Below are positions 11,772 through 24,532 of a stretch of 64,000 nt of DNA, piece by piece. Origin of the DNA: Codonopsis lanceolata (taxonomy: Eukaryota > Streptophyta > Magnoliopsida > Asterales > Campanulaceae); the NCBI GenBank assembly GCA_013146195.2, contig CM028383.1, forward strand, positions 16,577,642 through 16,641,641, read 5' to 3'. Numbering within the stretch: the stretch's first letter is position 1; every line of letters begins with the position of its first letter. Below the pieces are notes generated by a model. That model ran no database searches. It had not been told where the DNA came from and saw only the letters and a program-made list of their open reading frames with translations. Position numbers and translations under genes: made by a program.

Positions 11772-12890
11772 ATTCAAAATCAATTGTGATTATTTTTTAT
11801 TCTACTCTCTCTCCCAAATTGTTTGTTTTGAAAGTTTAAAGTCCACAAAGGAAAGAGCTACCTTTAAAAATCAAGGGTTGTAGCACTTTATCTTGGTATT
11901 ATGGAACTTAGGTTCTCATAGGTTGATCTTGAGAAAATTGGATACCCTTGAAAGAAAAAGTGTGAAAACTACCTAACGGAAAAGAGCTATCTATGAATAA
12001 GGTTTTTTGTCATTTTCTCTTGGGACTATGAATCTTTGGATTTCATGGGTTGATCGTGTGTAAAATGACTTCCCTTGGTAAATAGCGTGAAAGGTTTCAA
12101 GTGGCATGTTATGAATATGCTTGAAATAAAGTAGAGCTATTCACCTAAGGAAATAAAGTATCTATGGAATTTGTGGGAAATGAGTGTTGATAGAATGAAC
12201 AAAAAATAAGAAATTGTACATAAAATCACGATTTTGACGAATGCAATTGTATCAGGAACTACATCGTTTTGATTTGATCTTTATCACTTGTATGTGATTG
12301 CATTTTTTATTATTTTGTTTAGCTTTTAGTTATCATGTTTTTAGGCATAAAATTTTAGGACATGCATTGTTAGCAAAGATATCAGCTTGTTGAAATTTTG
12401 TTCTAAAATAAACTATGCAAATCAATTTTCAAAAAATTTTATGTTGAAAAATATTTAGTGGATGTATAATTTTTGTGTGGAACTAAGAGGTATTGAATCT
12501 GGATATGATGTGCTCAGTTATTGCTAGGAGTGTGATCAAGTCATGGTGAACACTTGATTGTATTTTTCAAAATCTTGGATTTTTTAGAATTCATAAAAGA
12601 TTGTTTCTCCCTTTTCCTTTTTCCGGTCAAATAGGGTGAGAGAGATCAAGTGTTTCTGGTGATGATGATGAATCTGATTCCTTATAGATTCATCATGTTT
12701 GTTTTGTATGCATGTGATTGCATCATTGGAATATTCTGATTTGTGCTTAGTAATGATTTTTAATTTTATACCTTGTACAAATTCAGGGGGAGATGAGATT
12801 TTCTAACCAATGTAGGTTAGATGGTTTGATTGGTGTTGAATAAACACTTATCATTTGATTTGACCAGAAAAGCTCAACAAATTGGGAGAT
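11772..12890 (+). other. Non-coding 3' region of the copia element
   Basis: About 1.1 kb between the RNase H end and the 3' LTR. No open frame of note. The last bases (caaattgggagat) are the polypurine tract. Confidence 0.7.
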
Positions 12891-13776
12891 TGTAAGGGTA
12901 AAATAAGGATGACCTATTTTGATTTTGTTTCTGCTTTCTTGGTCATTAAGTTTAGGCATTTTTGGAAACACAATATTCCTAAAGATTTTTGGTTGCATTT
13001 TTGAAACAAAATATTCATAAGATTTTTGGTTTTCTTGGTCCTAAAGTTTAGGAGAAATTATGGAAACGAAATCTTGGTAATATTCCTTCCTTAAAAGCGT
13101 GTCCTAGAGTCATTGGTGTATTTGGTAATGAAATCTAGTGAATTTAGGAAGTTTATTTGATTACCAATTCTAACTCCTAATCCTTTAGTGTGTTGGAGTT
13201 TGTTTCCTTCTTTATGTGTAGATCTCCTTCATGATATAAATAAAGGGACACGGCTGGAGGCTTGGACAGTGCAGATAGAGAGAATTCAGAACATAGCAAA
13301 ACAGTAAAATCAGATCAAAAACATAGAATTCAGAATTCCAGCTTTACAGAATTGAATATAGCTCCGAATGTTATAACATTTGGAACTACATTGGAGTGCT
13401 GGAGTTGTTTGTCTTCCTAGCTGTTCTAAGAAGCTAATTTTTTTTTTCTCATGTTTTCTTTACATGTTTTTCTGTGGGTTTTTTGCTTTCAAAGACTTGT
13501 TATCTTGTGAGAGTATTTGGTTTTGCGATTTCACATAGTTTTTGTAAAACAATTCATCTATTTTAGTGAAATCTTTTTGGCCATGAGGCTAGATTTACAA
13601 GTATATGCTTGTAGGTTGTTTGGTATATGTTTGTGCTTAATTCGTGTTTTACTATTAAAATCTTCCGCTGTTTTTAATTTTTCGACCAATGTACCTTTCA
13701 TTATAGCTACAATAACGAGCTACGTTAGAAATTACATTGACAGTTTTTGCGAATCCTAACTACTATTGTTCCAACA
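12891..13776 (+). repeat. 3' LTR of the deleted copia element
   Basis: 886 bp, starting TGTAAGGGTAAAAT and ending TTCCAACA. It aligns to the 5' LTR along its whole length with scattered substitutions and small indels. The target duplication AAGTA follows at 13777-13781. Confidence 0.92.
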
Positions 13777-13781
13777 AAGTA

Positions 13782-14060
13782 TATTCCAAATAAAATGTGA
13801 TAGATAACTTTTAACTTTAAAAAAACATGTAATTCATAGTGCATTTAAGTATTACATATTTTATGATATTTGAAAAAAAATATATAAGTTTAATTTTTTT
13901 AAAAAAAAATCGATGTAACTTGAAAAGTAAAACATGACGATAATTTAAAAACGTAGGGGATAAAAAGTTTAAGGGAAATTTAAATATATGTTTATTTTGA
14001 TATGAAGTGATGAACGATGCAAAAAAAAACTTCTTTGTTAGTGAGGGTAATCGTGGAAAC
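13782..14060. other. Spacer between copia and CACTA elements
   Basis: AT-rich, with a Stowaway-like tail motif near 13930-13960 ('catgacgataatttaaaaacg'). No gene. Confidence 0.5.
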
Positions 14061-14063
14061 TTA

Positions 14064-14580
14064 CACTACGAAAAAACTCGGTATTGCCATGGACACATTT
14101 CCTTGGCAATTTATACTAATTCCTTGGTAAACATATTTTACCGTGGAAAAAGTTTCCTTGGCAAACTTCCGAAATTTCCTTGGCATTTGCTCCCTTGGTA
14201 ACGTTGCCGAGGAATTGTAATTCCTTGGTAAATTGCCTAGGAAATTTACAAGGAATTTGTCCTTGGTAATTTCAGATCTATTACTCAAAAAATGAACATG
14301 TTTTCCTTAAGAATATTTTTCCGACGAAATTACCTGCGAATTTTTTTCCTTGGTATAAAAAAAAATTATTATATATATATATTTTTTAATTTCCTTGCTA
14401 AATTTCCTTGGTAATATTTATTTTACCAATGAATATTTCCTTACTAAAATTCCTTGGCATCTATTTACTATATATAATATATTTATATTTTCATGATTTC
14501 CAAGAAACTTTCCTTGGTAATATTCCTTGCTAAATTAGACTATTAAATAATATTCCTCGACAAAATTCCTAGGTAAAATG
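14064..14580. repeat. Left TIR and subterminal repeats of the CACTA element
   Basis: After the CACTA terminus come many direct and inverted copies of TTCCTTGG(T/C)AAATT spaced by tens of bases up to about 14570. The same array sits at the other end (21930-22453). Confidence 0.9.
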
Positions 14581-14958
14581 ATGGTATATTTATTAATAAT
14601 TACAAATACTATTTGTACCTGAATAGATATTCAAAATCTTAATAAACATTAAAAAAATATCTTTAACATATATTCATTTGAAACAATATCAAACACCCAC
14701 TTGTTCATTCAAAACAATATCTAAGTATCCACATTTGTCAAAAATCTCAACGATCAAAAAAGAACTTGATACAAAGATCTTGAATCTAATATCAGTTTGG
14801 TAAACAATTTTAACCCAAATTTTGAATCAAAACTCACAATGAACTAGGTGAAAATAGGATCAAGGAATGTGAATGATGTCGCCTGTTGAATGAGGAGTCT
14901 GAGGAGAGGCTTGGTTCATATTTTGCATGGATGACAATACTACTCTAAAAGCTTTTTG

Positions 14959-15219
14959 CTAGGCAGGCATTTTTAATATTTGAATAGCCTCTTCCGTCGT
15001 GGCGTCTGCTAAAAGTTGTGATGATGTACAATTGCAATTATTTGTTGATGATGAGGAACCACTACTATTGGATGTGATTACCGGAATGGAGTTGCCAAAC
15101 CCGTAGAGACGATCCTTTCTCCCGGTATTACGCCCAACCTTCTTAACTGCATCTCTCCAAAGAGACCCAAAAAACTTTGAGGCGTGGTCATGTTGGGTTG
15201 TAGCTTCTTCTTCAGCCAT
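14959..15219 (-). pseudogene. Possible TNPA/En-Spm-type protein remnant
   Basis: An 86-codon open frame begins MAEEEATTQHDHASKFFGSL and contains GRKDRLYGFGNSIPV, reminiscent of the '(K)GR-Y-G-G' segment near the end of plant En/Spm-family accessory proteins. It then runs into a Ser/Asn-rich stretch and ends QILKMPA. It lies next to the left terminus, where such a gene's end could sit. It could instead be another captured host exon. No catalytic motif is present. Confidence 0.4.
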
Positions 15220-15452
15220 AACAAGTTAAATTTTCATAACATAATATTGCATAATTTATGGTAGCAATAAAAGAGAAAGAGAAAGAGAAGGACACCTTTC
15301 TCAACTGAGTGTAGCCAAATGCAACAATGAACCTGAAATAATAGGATAATTGATGAGAGCGCCCAACTTGCGATAGTTCTTTCTGATAAGTTTTACTTCT
15401 GATATGTTAACAATCCACAAAATGAAGCAAGTAGATATTAAACGTTTTGCAC
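15220..15452. other. Non-coding stretch inside the CACTA element
   Basis: No clear exon. On the minus strand a short AG-GT-bounded stretch near 15300-15345 could be a small exon, but it matches no family I recognise. Confidence 0.4.
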
Positions 15453-15698
15453 CTGTCTGCACCAAGTATGAGCTTTGCACTTAATTTGTTAAAATCTGTC
15501 AATCCAACAATGGGAAGATATTCCTTAATGCCAGAGCTGCACAATATGGACATTGGAATTAAAAGCTGGCTCTTTGAAATTAATACCACTGCTACCGCAG
15601 TAAAACAGGTTATCACCTAAAAAAGATAATAATTACCTGTCATTAACAACTAGCTGCTCAGCTCGTCTCACGACATTCAACACGAGAGGTTTACCTTC
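15453..15698 (-). pseudogene. Captured aspartate aminotransferase fragment (two exons)
   Basis: Two minus-strand exons, 15637-15698 and 15453-15536, are joined by a 100-bp GT-AG intron in the correct phase. They encode GKPLVLNVVRRAEQ, then KEYLPIVGLTDFNKLSAKLI and LGAD. This is the N-terminal region shared by plant cytosolic and plastid aspartate aminotransferases, which swap amino groups between aspartate and 2-oxoglutarate using PLP. The conserved R-V before KEY has become G-I. The catalytic lysine and all later exons are absent, so no enzyme can be made. A splice acceptor (tgacag) precedes the first exon and a GTGCAA donor follows the second, so genomic DNA was captured rather than a cDNA. 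Confidence 0.9.
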
Positions 15699-15724
15699 CT
15701 GTCATGTCATAAACTACATTAGGC

Positions 15725-15765
<41 letters not shown>

Positions 15766-15774
15766 TGAGAGAGA
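15725..15774. repeat. (TA)n(GA)n compound microsatellite
   Basis: A TA run of about 12 units passes directly into a GA run. It marks the junction between the aspartate aminotransferase fragment and the unidentified plus-strand fragment. Confidence 0.9.
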
Positions 15775-15823
15775 ATAACGAATGATATATTCATTTGTGT
15801 ATTAATTCCATTTGGACTGTCAG

Positions 15824-16250
15824 AATTGGGAAAAAATGGCTGGGTCATGGATTAAATAAAGTTAAAGAATCAGAGATCAAGCATTTATCCGACAATAGCT
15901 CACTTATAAGCCAAATATCCCAATTCCGTAAAGCTGGCATGGAAACTGATCACTGGTACAAAGTCTTACTAAAAATATGGATGCAAGACAGGAATGCCAA
16001 CTTTGCTGAGGGAGAGGAATCTATCTTATCTAAGTATATTGCAGAGCCAGCCCTGCCCCAAGAACTAAAAGACTCATTTTATAGGTTCCAAAAGCTTGTA
16101 GAAGAATATTTTTCCATTGAGACAGCTTCAACTCTTCACCTTTTGCCCGACTTCAGCTCTGTGTCTGAATCTGCCTCCATCCCAGAGATTATCGCCCAAG
16201 TAAATGCCATAAAGAAGCGTCTGTTTCGATATGGATTGACAAATTGTGAG
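15824..16250 (+). pseudogene. Captured exon of an unidentified plant gene
   Basis: A 427-bp exon lies between an acceptor (gactgtcag, to 15823) and a canonical donor (GAG|GTGAGC at 16250/16251). It is open throughout: 142 codons plus a split first codon. The peptide includes WLGHGLNKVKESEIKHLSDN, HWYKVLLKIWMQDR and LPQELKDSFYRFQKLVEEYF. It looks like a normal, mostly helical plant protein, not a transposon protein. I do not recognise the family. It is oriented opposite to the AAT and FCA fragments on either side, so it came from a separate capture or an inversion. The frame runs on past the donor to 16403 but over the FCA antisense region, where it is probably meaningless. Confidence 0.7.
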
Positions 16251-16368
16251 GTGAGCCCTCGAACATGTCATAGAAAGAGACATGGGAGTTGCATCGATCT
16301 ACTACAACAATCTTGCTTTAAAACAAGATTCCATAAGCATCACACAACAATAGCAGTAGGGGACAAAC

Positions 16369-17398
16369 CACGGCTCTGCTTCATTTCATCACGCATGAGG
16401 TAGACATCTTCAACTCGACCATGAGGTGTAAAAATCTGACAAAACAATGATGTGTCAGTACTTGACTAATACTTAATTTCCTTTTCGGTACTTAATTTTG
16501 TGCAAGTGAGAGGAGCAAGAAAGAATGATTTTACTTGTCTCAAGATGTGAGAAAAAAAGAAACAGAACAAGTGCCAAAAGCACAAAAAATATAGAATGAT
16601 GGCGGGCAGACTGAAATCCAAATACTTAAAACATACTTCTTCAACTTCTTTCTCAGTAGCTTGTTTGTTCAACGAGCCGACAAATAACTTGTACTCAACT
16701 GCACCTACCACAGAAAGAAACAACATCAGAAATAGATGTCCATACTTCACAAAAATTTGACATATGAAAATTTCACCCTTAGAGATTTTTCACTGTCACA
16801 AGTACAATTCAAGAAATAAAGAGATAAAACTACTCTTCAATTAATGCACAACAATGGATTGGCATATCATCATCTCTACTTTTTAAGTGCTTCGCAATCA
16901 GATAGCCACTTGAGTAATGTGCTAACTTCAACTTGTCAACAACAGCAAAAAGGTAAAATGATGACAAATGTAGAAAACCTGAAGGGGATATGAAATGTTA
17001 GGGGTAACCCAACTACACTTCCGGATTAGATTTAAAGAGTATCATTAAAGAAGAAAAATAAGACTATCGCTAACATGCCTCTACCTAGTCATAAGTGCTC
17101 TCCTAAAATAAGTACCAATATCACATAGAAGAAATTATTACGAAGCAGAAAGGATCCGAAGTCAATTAAAATTACCTAAACGTTCTCTTTCCCCATCAGC
17201 ATATCTGACTTGGATAGGACCAACTCCCTGAAGAAAACACAGATGGTTGAACACCGCTCAAACATAAATAAACCAACTTACATTACCAAACCACAGACCA
17301 AAAAAGAACACTAACCCCCGCTAGGGTGTACTGATTGTGTAAACCTCGTATTGCCCTATCAGCTTCTTCTGAAGTAGCATACTTGATGAAGCAACATC
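16369..17398 (-). pseudogene. FCA: Captured FCA fragment: four exons spanning RRM1 and RRM2
   Basis: Minus-strand exons 17316-17398, 17176-17227, 16637-16704 and 16369-16435, each bounded by AG and GT, join in perfect phase into 90 codons without a stop. They read YATSEEADRAIRGLHNQYTL, then GPIQVRYADGERERLG, then KLFVGSLNKQATEKEVEE, then RVEDVYLMRDEMKQSRG. These are the second half of RRM1 and first half of RRM2 of FCA, the nuclear RNA-binding protein that promotes flowering by controlling FLC antisense RNA processing. The RNP2 motif LFVGSL is intact. The start of RRM1, the RNP1 of RRM2, the Gln-rich part and the WW domain are absent. Introns are retained, so genomic DNA was captured. The flowering-time locus itself is elsewhere. 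Confidence 0.93.
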
Positions 17399-18908
17399 CT
17401 GCAGAAGTGAAGAGTATGTACCCTGATTTCATTAGGTTACTTCAATATTTACTTGGGAACGAATCACTAAGTGGCTTGACTGCCAGTACAAATGTTTTAA
17501 AAACATTTATATACATTCATAATGTTTACAAGCCACACAAGCAAAAAGACTCATCATTGATCATTTTTATTATCATGATCCACAAAGAAGACAATAACAC
17601 TAGGCGTACACAGAAAGGTGCTACTCTGAAAGGTGTAAGCAACCACAAATATGATTGAAGCATAAAATTTTCATGTCAAATATAGATACACACGTTAATC
17701 TCCTAGTGCATTTGATGAAAGAGATCCCCGTGATTCAGTTAAAAGTTAGAACACCATCGCTCTTTCAGAGCACAAGATCAACAGATTTATAATTAAATTG
17801 AGAGGGAATCAAAAGTATAAATCTAACCTAAGGAGATGATGTCAACAATCATATCAATCACCTTGAAGCTAATAAATTATGAAATGAATGTGTGATAATC
17901 AAAAACTCATCACCATGAAGCTGTATTCAGACATTTACATTCTCCACCAATGCATCCAAAAAGGGGAAACCCAATGCAAACGATATTGTCAATGCCAAAG
18001 CGAATTTCACAAACAGAATACCAAGATTCTGCCTGTGAACAAACAACTAGAATTCAGCTCCTTCACCATCAAAATCAACAGCAGCTACCCAGCTTACAGT
18101 TCTGCCATTGTATGGTAAAGACAAGTGATAGATTTGACTGATTGTCCGCATCTCCAGCGACATGCAGATAAATAGCGTATCTAAGCAATCCAAAAACACC
18201 TAAAACGCAACTAATGGCAGCAAGACATACACCAGTATGACATATGCTGAAGACACCTTTAACTATATAATAGTTAGACCGCAAACTTCCGGTGATACAG
18301 CCGAACTAACGGCAGCAAGACAAACACTAAATAATAGTTAGACATACACTAGTACGCCATATCCTGAACATATAAACGCGCAAACATAAATATCATTGCA
18401 GCATTGCCCATAAACAAGGGTTGTTGGATCACAAATAAACAAATAAAACTGCCAACTATTAATGTCGTTTTGTCACCTCAAAACTACAATTAAAGCAGCG
18501 GCATATAATTATCAATTTGTCGACTTTGAAATCAATCTTAGTTTAAGCTGCCACTCACAACAAGCACAGTATTGAAAGTAGCGGAACTAACTGGAACGGG
18601 AGAATATGTATGCATTACTTACCACTCATTAGAGTGCTACAAAAAATATGGAAGATGAAAAACAAAAGTAAATAACGTGTATAGAATATTCTTATAATCA
18701 CCATAATTATAAAAGCGCCGAAGTCAAATCCTGTACCAAGAATGACAAGCCTTTGAAGCAAATAAAATCAGTCCAACGTGGTTAAAAATAAAGCAGATCA
18801 ACTCCACGAAAGAAATGGGTAACAACACACGCCAAGACATCCCAATCCCCCCTCATACATCAGTTAGTTAACATGATAAAGGATTATTAATGACCATACA
18901 ACTATGTT
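17399..18908. other. Intron-like and unidentified DNA inside the CACTA element
   Basis: No exon could be assigned. Part of it is probably FCA intron upstream of the captured RRM1 exon. A short imperfect direct duplication ('ggcagcaagaca...', near 18213 and 18310) is visible. Small open frames on both strands have no family resemblance. Confidence 0.45.
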
Positions 18909-19046
18909 TTACAAGCTACTGATCAAATTATCAACTGGTTTTCTGGCATAGTTAATCGGTGGCTCAGATGGTATCATTTCTTCAACAACTTTAGTGAAGT
19001 AAAACTCATTATCTCTCATCAAGTTAGGATGTCTTGCATCCGCATA
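18909..19046 (-). pseudogene. Captured terminal exon of an unidentified gene
   Basis: On the minus strand a good acceptor (tttcactgccag) precedes a 138-bp stretch of 45 codons plus TAA. It reads YADARHPNLMRDNEFYFTKV, then EEMIPSEPPINYARKPVDNL, then ISSL. Base use and acidic/aromatic content look like a true protein C-terminus. I do not recognise the family. It could be the last exon of a fourth captured gene. The frame extends upstream to 19091 only through intron sequence. Confidence 0.5.
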
Positions 19047-19930
19047 CTGGCAGTGAAATACAGAATACATGAAGTTGAGATTGAGAAACACATTCCTCTC
19101 AAAGCTCAGCAGACTCCCGTCAACCCAAGATATAGAATAAGAGATGGAAAATGAAACACTAGATTCTCAAAATTCTGTTTATGATGAGGGCCTTTTCTAT
19201 GGGATTTATTATAGTGGTTTGTGCTTTCTATCTCAAGTCGTGCTTTCATGTTGTCCTTTGGTGTCAAAGGTTGATAATGGTGTCGAGTTGGACTATTTCC
19301 CATGATAATTGTCAAGAGAGATGGAATATGCAAGAGATTAAGAAACTAGCAGAGAGAGGGAGGAAAGGGAGGTGAATGAAGACGCTAATCAAATGACCTC
19401 AATGTTTCCCTCGCATGCCCAAATTAGCCATGACCGATCAAAGATGTAAAACCCTAACTAAATCTCAAACAAAATTGAAATCCTAACTTTAGTGTTGAAG
19501 AATTAGAAAAACATTGAGGACAATTTCATGAGATTTTCATAAACCTAACAAGGGAAACATAGGGCAGTAAATCCTTTCTATTGGAACATGAATATCGACA
19601 ATCAAGAAAGGAGCAAAACCGAGAGAGAGCAAAAGAGAACGGAGAGAGGGAGAGAGAGTTACCAAATTGCGCAGAGGGACAGAGGGAGAGATGAACTGTC
19701 ATCGAAGGAGCAGCCGGCGGTTGTATTTCCTCCGCAAAGAGAACGGATAGAGGGAGAGAGAGTTACCAGATTGTTTTAGACTTTTAGGAAAGAAATAGCT
19801 AAGTCTTTAATTTCCTCTACAAACAAAAAAGGAAATAGCTATCATTATTAATAATTTTTTATATAAATTAATTACTATTGTTTTTAAGATGCACTCCTAT
19901 TATCTTACAAATAAATTAATAAATTAAGGC
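19047..19930. other. CACTA interior with a GA-rich, 5'UTR-like stretch
   Basis: 19570-19780 is a GA-rich tract on the plus strand (CT-rich on the minus strand, with 'ctctctccctct' runs). This resembles a plant 5' leader oriented on the minus strand. No coding exon follows that I can name. Confidence 0.4.
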
Positions 19931-20382
19931 CAATGATTAATACAACACGTGTTAAATACTTAATACAATATTTTTTGTTGTAAATATACTATATTGCCCT
20001 TAACAAAAAAAATTAGGCATTGGAACTGATTTGGAAGCAGTCCTAAACAAAAAAATAGGCATTAGGACTAGTTTGGTAACAGTTCTAAACAAAAAAAATT
20101 AGGCATTGAGACTGGTTTGGGAGCAGTCCTAAACAAAAAAAAAAAAGCATTAGGACTGGTTTTGGAGCAATCTTAAACAAAAATAAAGGCAATAGGACTG
20201 GTTTGGGAGCAGTCCTAAACAAAGAAAAAATTTAGGCATTAGAACTGGTTTGGAAGCAATCCTAAACAAAAAAAATTAATTTTTTTTTCATTTACTCATA
20301 AAATGGCAAAGGGCAATTTGGTCTACTGTTTCTAAAAAGTGTTGTATTAAGTATTTCATAAGTGCTGTATTAAGTATCAATG
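19931..20382. mobile_element. MITE-like element with internal tandem repeats, nested in the CACTA element
   Basis: Terminal inverted repeats of about 75 bp pair CAATGATTAATACAACACGT with the complement of the right end (CATTGATACTTAATACAGCA), both followed by 'aaatacttaatacaa' and, further in, 'attgccctt'. Between them lie six tandem units. There is no coding sequence. I could not fix a target duplication. Confidence 0.65.
20015..20275. repeat. Six tandem 42-47-bp units
   Basis: Units start near 20015, 20057, 20101, 20146, 20187 and 20234. Each reads approximately 'aggcattaggactggttt' followed by 'gggagcagtcctaaac' and an A-run of variable length. The core contains AGGACT...AGTCCT, so each unit can form a small hairpin. 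Confidence 0.88.
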
Positions 20383-21904
<1,522 letters not shown>

Positions 21905-21929
21905 ATAGATCACAAAATACCCCAAGGAT

Positions 21930-22453
21930 TTCACCAAGGACTTCTTTCCTTGGTATTTATTCCTCTGCAATTTCCTTGGTGATTATGGTGGGAATTTTTC
22001 CCTCAAATTTTTTTCTTGGTTTTCATAATTGCCTAGGAATATATTCCTTGGTAATTTTGGAGGGAAATTTAGCGCCAAAAAACAAATTAGATCCACAAAA
22101 TTTCTCAATGAAAATTATTCCTAGTAGTTTTAGATGAATTATTTCCTTGGTAGTTTCCTAGCTAAATACATTCCTTGGTAAATTCCTTGTAAATTCCCGT
22201 ATGAATTATTTTCCTCACGAAATTCGTCGGTATTTCCCATGGAATTTAGGTTCCTTGGCCAAATCCTTGGAAATTTCCCTACGAACATAACTCCTCTTTA
22301 AATTCCTTGGCAGTCACCATGGAAAATATTTTCCTTGGTAAATTCCTCGACTTATTCGGGTAATAGAATTCCTAGGTAATTTCTACGGGAATTACCATGG
22401 AATTATATTTCCTTGGTAAATTGTCCTTGGTAATACCGAGTTTTTTCGTAGTG
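21930..22453. repeat. Right subterminal repeats and TIR of the CACTA element
   Basis: Repeated TTCCTTGGTAAATT-type motifs in both orientations, ending in TACCGAGTTTTTTCGTAGTG, the inverted copy of the left terminus. Confidence 0.9.
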
Positions 22454-22456
22454 TTA

Positions 22457-23438
22457 ACGTTTGTATATGACGAAGTGAAATGCTTAAAATGGCTCCACGG
22501 CCCTTGTAATTATTGGTTACTTAGGGCCGTTTGATTTACATTATTGATATTTGTTGATGAGTGATGACTTATGATTGATCGTCTGATAAATGATACTGTT
22601 TGATTTAGTTTTTTTGAAGTACTGATGAGATGTCACAAGTATGACTGTTTGATTAATAAGTTGAAAAAAAAGTAAATAAAATTATAAAGATTAAAATAAC
22701 CTTACCATAGAATTTTTTTCCCTGTTTGTTAAAATAAACTATGATAAGTAACAAATTTATTTCCAAATATTTTTAACTTAGAGTTACAAATAATGTTATT
22801 CTTTTATAAATAAATTTATATTTGAAAGAGAATTCTCATAGTTACAAATAAGTGGTAATATCCAAATATAAATCAAAGCAAATTAGAAACACAAATTACA
22901 TAGATATATAAGTTCAAAGTTGATAATATCCAAATTTTATACATATAATAAGTGATAGGTGTTTAACAAAAATATATTTAAGTTAAAAGTGGTATTATCC
23001 AAATGTTAATTAAAAATATTATTAGATACATATTTGATAACACATTGCATTTCTCATTGCTTACATTTCTGAATCTATCATATTCAGAAAAGTGATAGGT
23101 GTTTGACTGACCACATTAGTGTCATCTTCCTCAATCTCAGGAAATAAGTTATGGTCAGCATTATAAGCTTTGAAACTCATCATCCTCTATGTTTCTTCTC
23201 CTAAAGAAATTATAAATCGTCATTGTTGCATAAACTATACAAAATTGATCCTCATAACTATAACCAGGCATGTCCGCAAAAATCCTCTATCTGGCTTTCC
23301 AAACTCCAAATGTCTTCTCAATCACACTTCTCGATGAAGAATGTAACATTTTCTAATGTGCATTGCATAGTTACTGACCATGTTGAAACTCAAGTAAATG
23401 ATATCGATGTCATGATTTATTTACATTTAGGCTTCATT
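22457..23438. other. AT-rich intergenic DNA
   Basis: A stretch at 22525-22660 ('gggccgtttgatttac') resembles one end of a hAT-type MITE, but I could not find the other end. The open frame at 23223-23510 has no recognisable domain. Confidence 0.45.
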
Positions 23439-24107
23439 TGTTACACGAAAAATGATTTTTGGAAAATATTTTTATCATTTTTCGATTATGGTAACAGTTG
23501 TAAAATGTAGTCAACGTAAAAAAATATGAGTTTACGGAAAACGAAACCTTGTTTTCATAAATGAGTTACAAATTCATTTTTTGTAAGTCATTTATCAAAT
23601 GTTCGAACACCCCTCCGCCACATTTCATAATTACGCATATTTACATACACGCATAGTATTACACACAACAAATAATTTTGTTAGAAATATAAATTGAGTT
23701 TTTTTATTATATATTTGTGCATATTATTTATAAATTATAATTTTAATTAACATCCACCGTATTATTTAGGGGCGTCCTACATATTATCAATATTCATTTT
23801 AAAACGTTTTTGTATCAATAATTTTTTTAATTCCCATTTGTGAGATTACAAAAAGATAAACCTTATTGATTTAACATTACTAATGATAAATTGAGGGGGG
23901 GTTGCTAAAGAAAAATCACTTAAAGTTCAACGCTCCCTGAAAAATCAATGTATATTCAATAGGGGAATTAATATTAGAATATACATTTTGTATTTATTTA
24001 TAAATTATTTTGCGTAACATTTTTTCAAAAGACTTACCAAACATCTGAAAATAAAATATTTTTCGTTTTCCAAAGTTATTTCTCAAAAATCTTTTCAGTG
24101 AAATAAT
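23439..24107. mobile_element. MITE-like element with (T)GTTTCACGGAAAATG-type ends, degenerate
   Basis: The left end (TTGTTACACGAAAAATGA) and the complement of the right end (TTATTTCACTGAAAAGATTT) are decayed versions of the better preserved ends of the copy at 45962-46666. Shared interior blocks include 'aatgtagtcaacgtaaaaa' and 'acaaattcattttttgtaag'. There is no coding capacity. Confidence 0.65.
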
Positions 24108-24274
24108 TGTACCTTACATTATGATAAAAGCAAAGTTCATTAAGATCTAGCAAGGACCTCGCCTGATTATGTAAAAGCTTTCTCTTGGTTTATCTCCAAG
24201 AATTTCTGATTGCACTTCCAACACATCTTGGGTTCTTTTGTGCACCCTCCTTGTCAACATTATCTAATTTTGTA

Positions 24275-24532
24275 CTCCCTCCGTCCCTAAATTATCGTCC
24301 TCCTTTTCTTTTTCGTCCGTCCCAAAATAATTATTCACTTTGAAACTTACCTTTTTAGAACATCACTTTTACCACTTTACCCTTACTTTTTCACCATATT
24401 TTAATTATGAGCCACATACACATGGGCTTTAAAGGAAACTACACATTAAACCAATATTAATAATCCAGTCAAATAAGTTTTCTTAAACAGTGCGCCAGAT
24501 TAACTAGAACAATAAATTAGGGACGGAGGGAG
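24275..24532. mobile_element. Stowaway-like MITE (best preserved copy)
   Basis: 258 bp, with TIRs CTCCCTCCGTCCCTAAATTA and the complement of AAATTAGGGACGGAGGGAG, and a TA target duplication (24273-24274 and 24533-24534). This is the clearest representative of the family seen at 203, 6468, 7527, 8779 and 55275. Confidence 0.92.

Larger units (their letters stand above)
9570..13776 (+). mobile_element. Ty1/copia LTR retrotransposon with a large internal deletion
   Basis: The LTRs at 9570-10454 and 12891-13776 both start TG and end CA, and are flanked by a perfect 5-bp target duplication AAGTA (9565-9569 and 13777-13781). A decayed primer-binding site (TTGGTATTAGATCC, 10456-10469) follows the left LTR, and 'attgggagat' precedes the right LTR as a polypurine tract. 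Only 2.4 kb lies between the LTRs. A gag remnant and a pol RNase H remnant survive, while protease, integrase and reverse transcriptase are gone. The gag zinc-knuckle neighbourhood resembles SIRE-type copia elements. At 4.2 kb it is far shorter than a full element and cannot act alone. Confidence 0.93.

Noticed and set aside
16369..17398. A functional FCA locus
   Set aside because: Only parts of RRM1 and RRM2 are present, enclosed by CACTA termini. The Gln-rich and WW regions and the start are absent.
20015..20275. CRISPR-like array
   Set aside because: The units are contiguous tandem repeats without unique spacers, in a plant transposon, and there are no cas genes.
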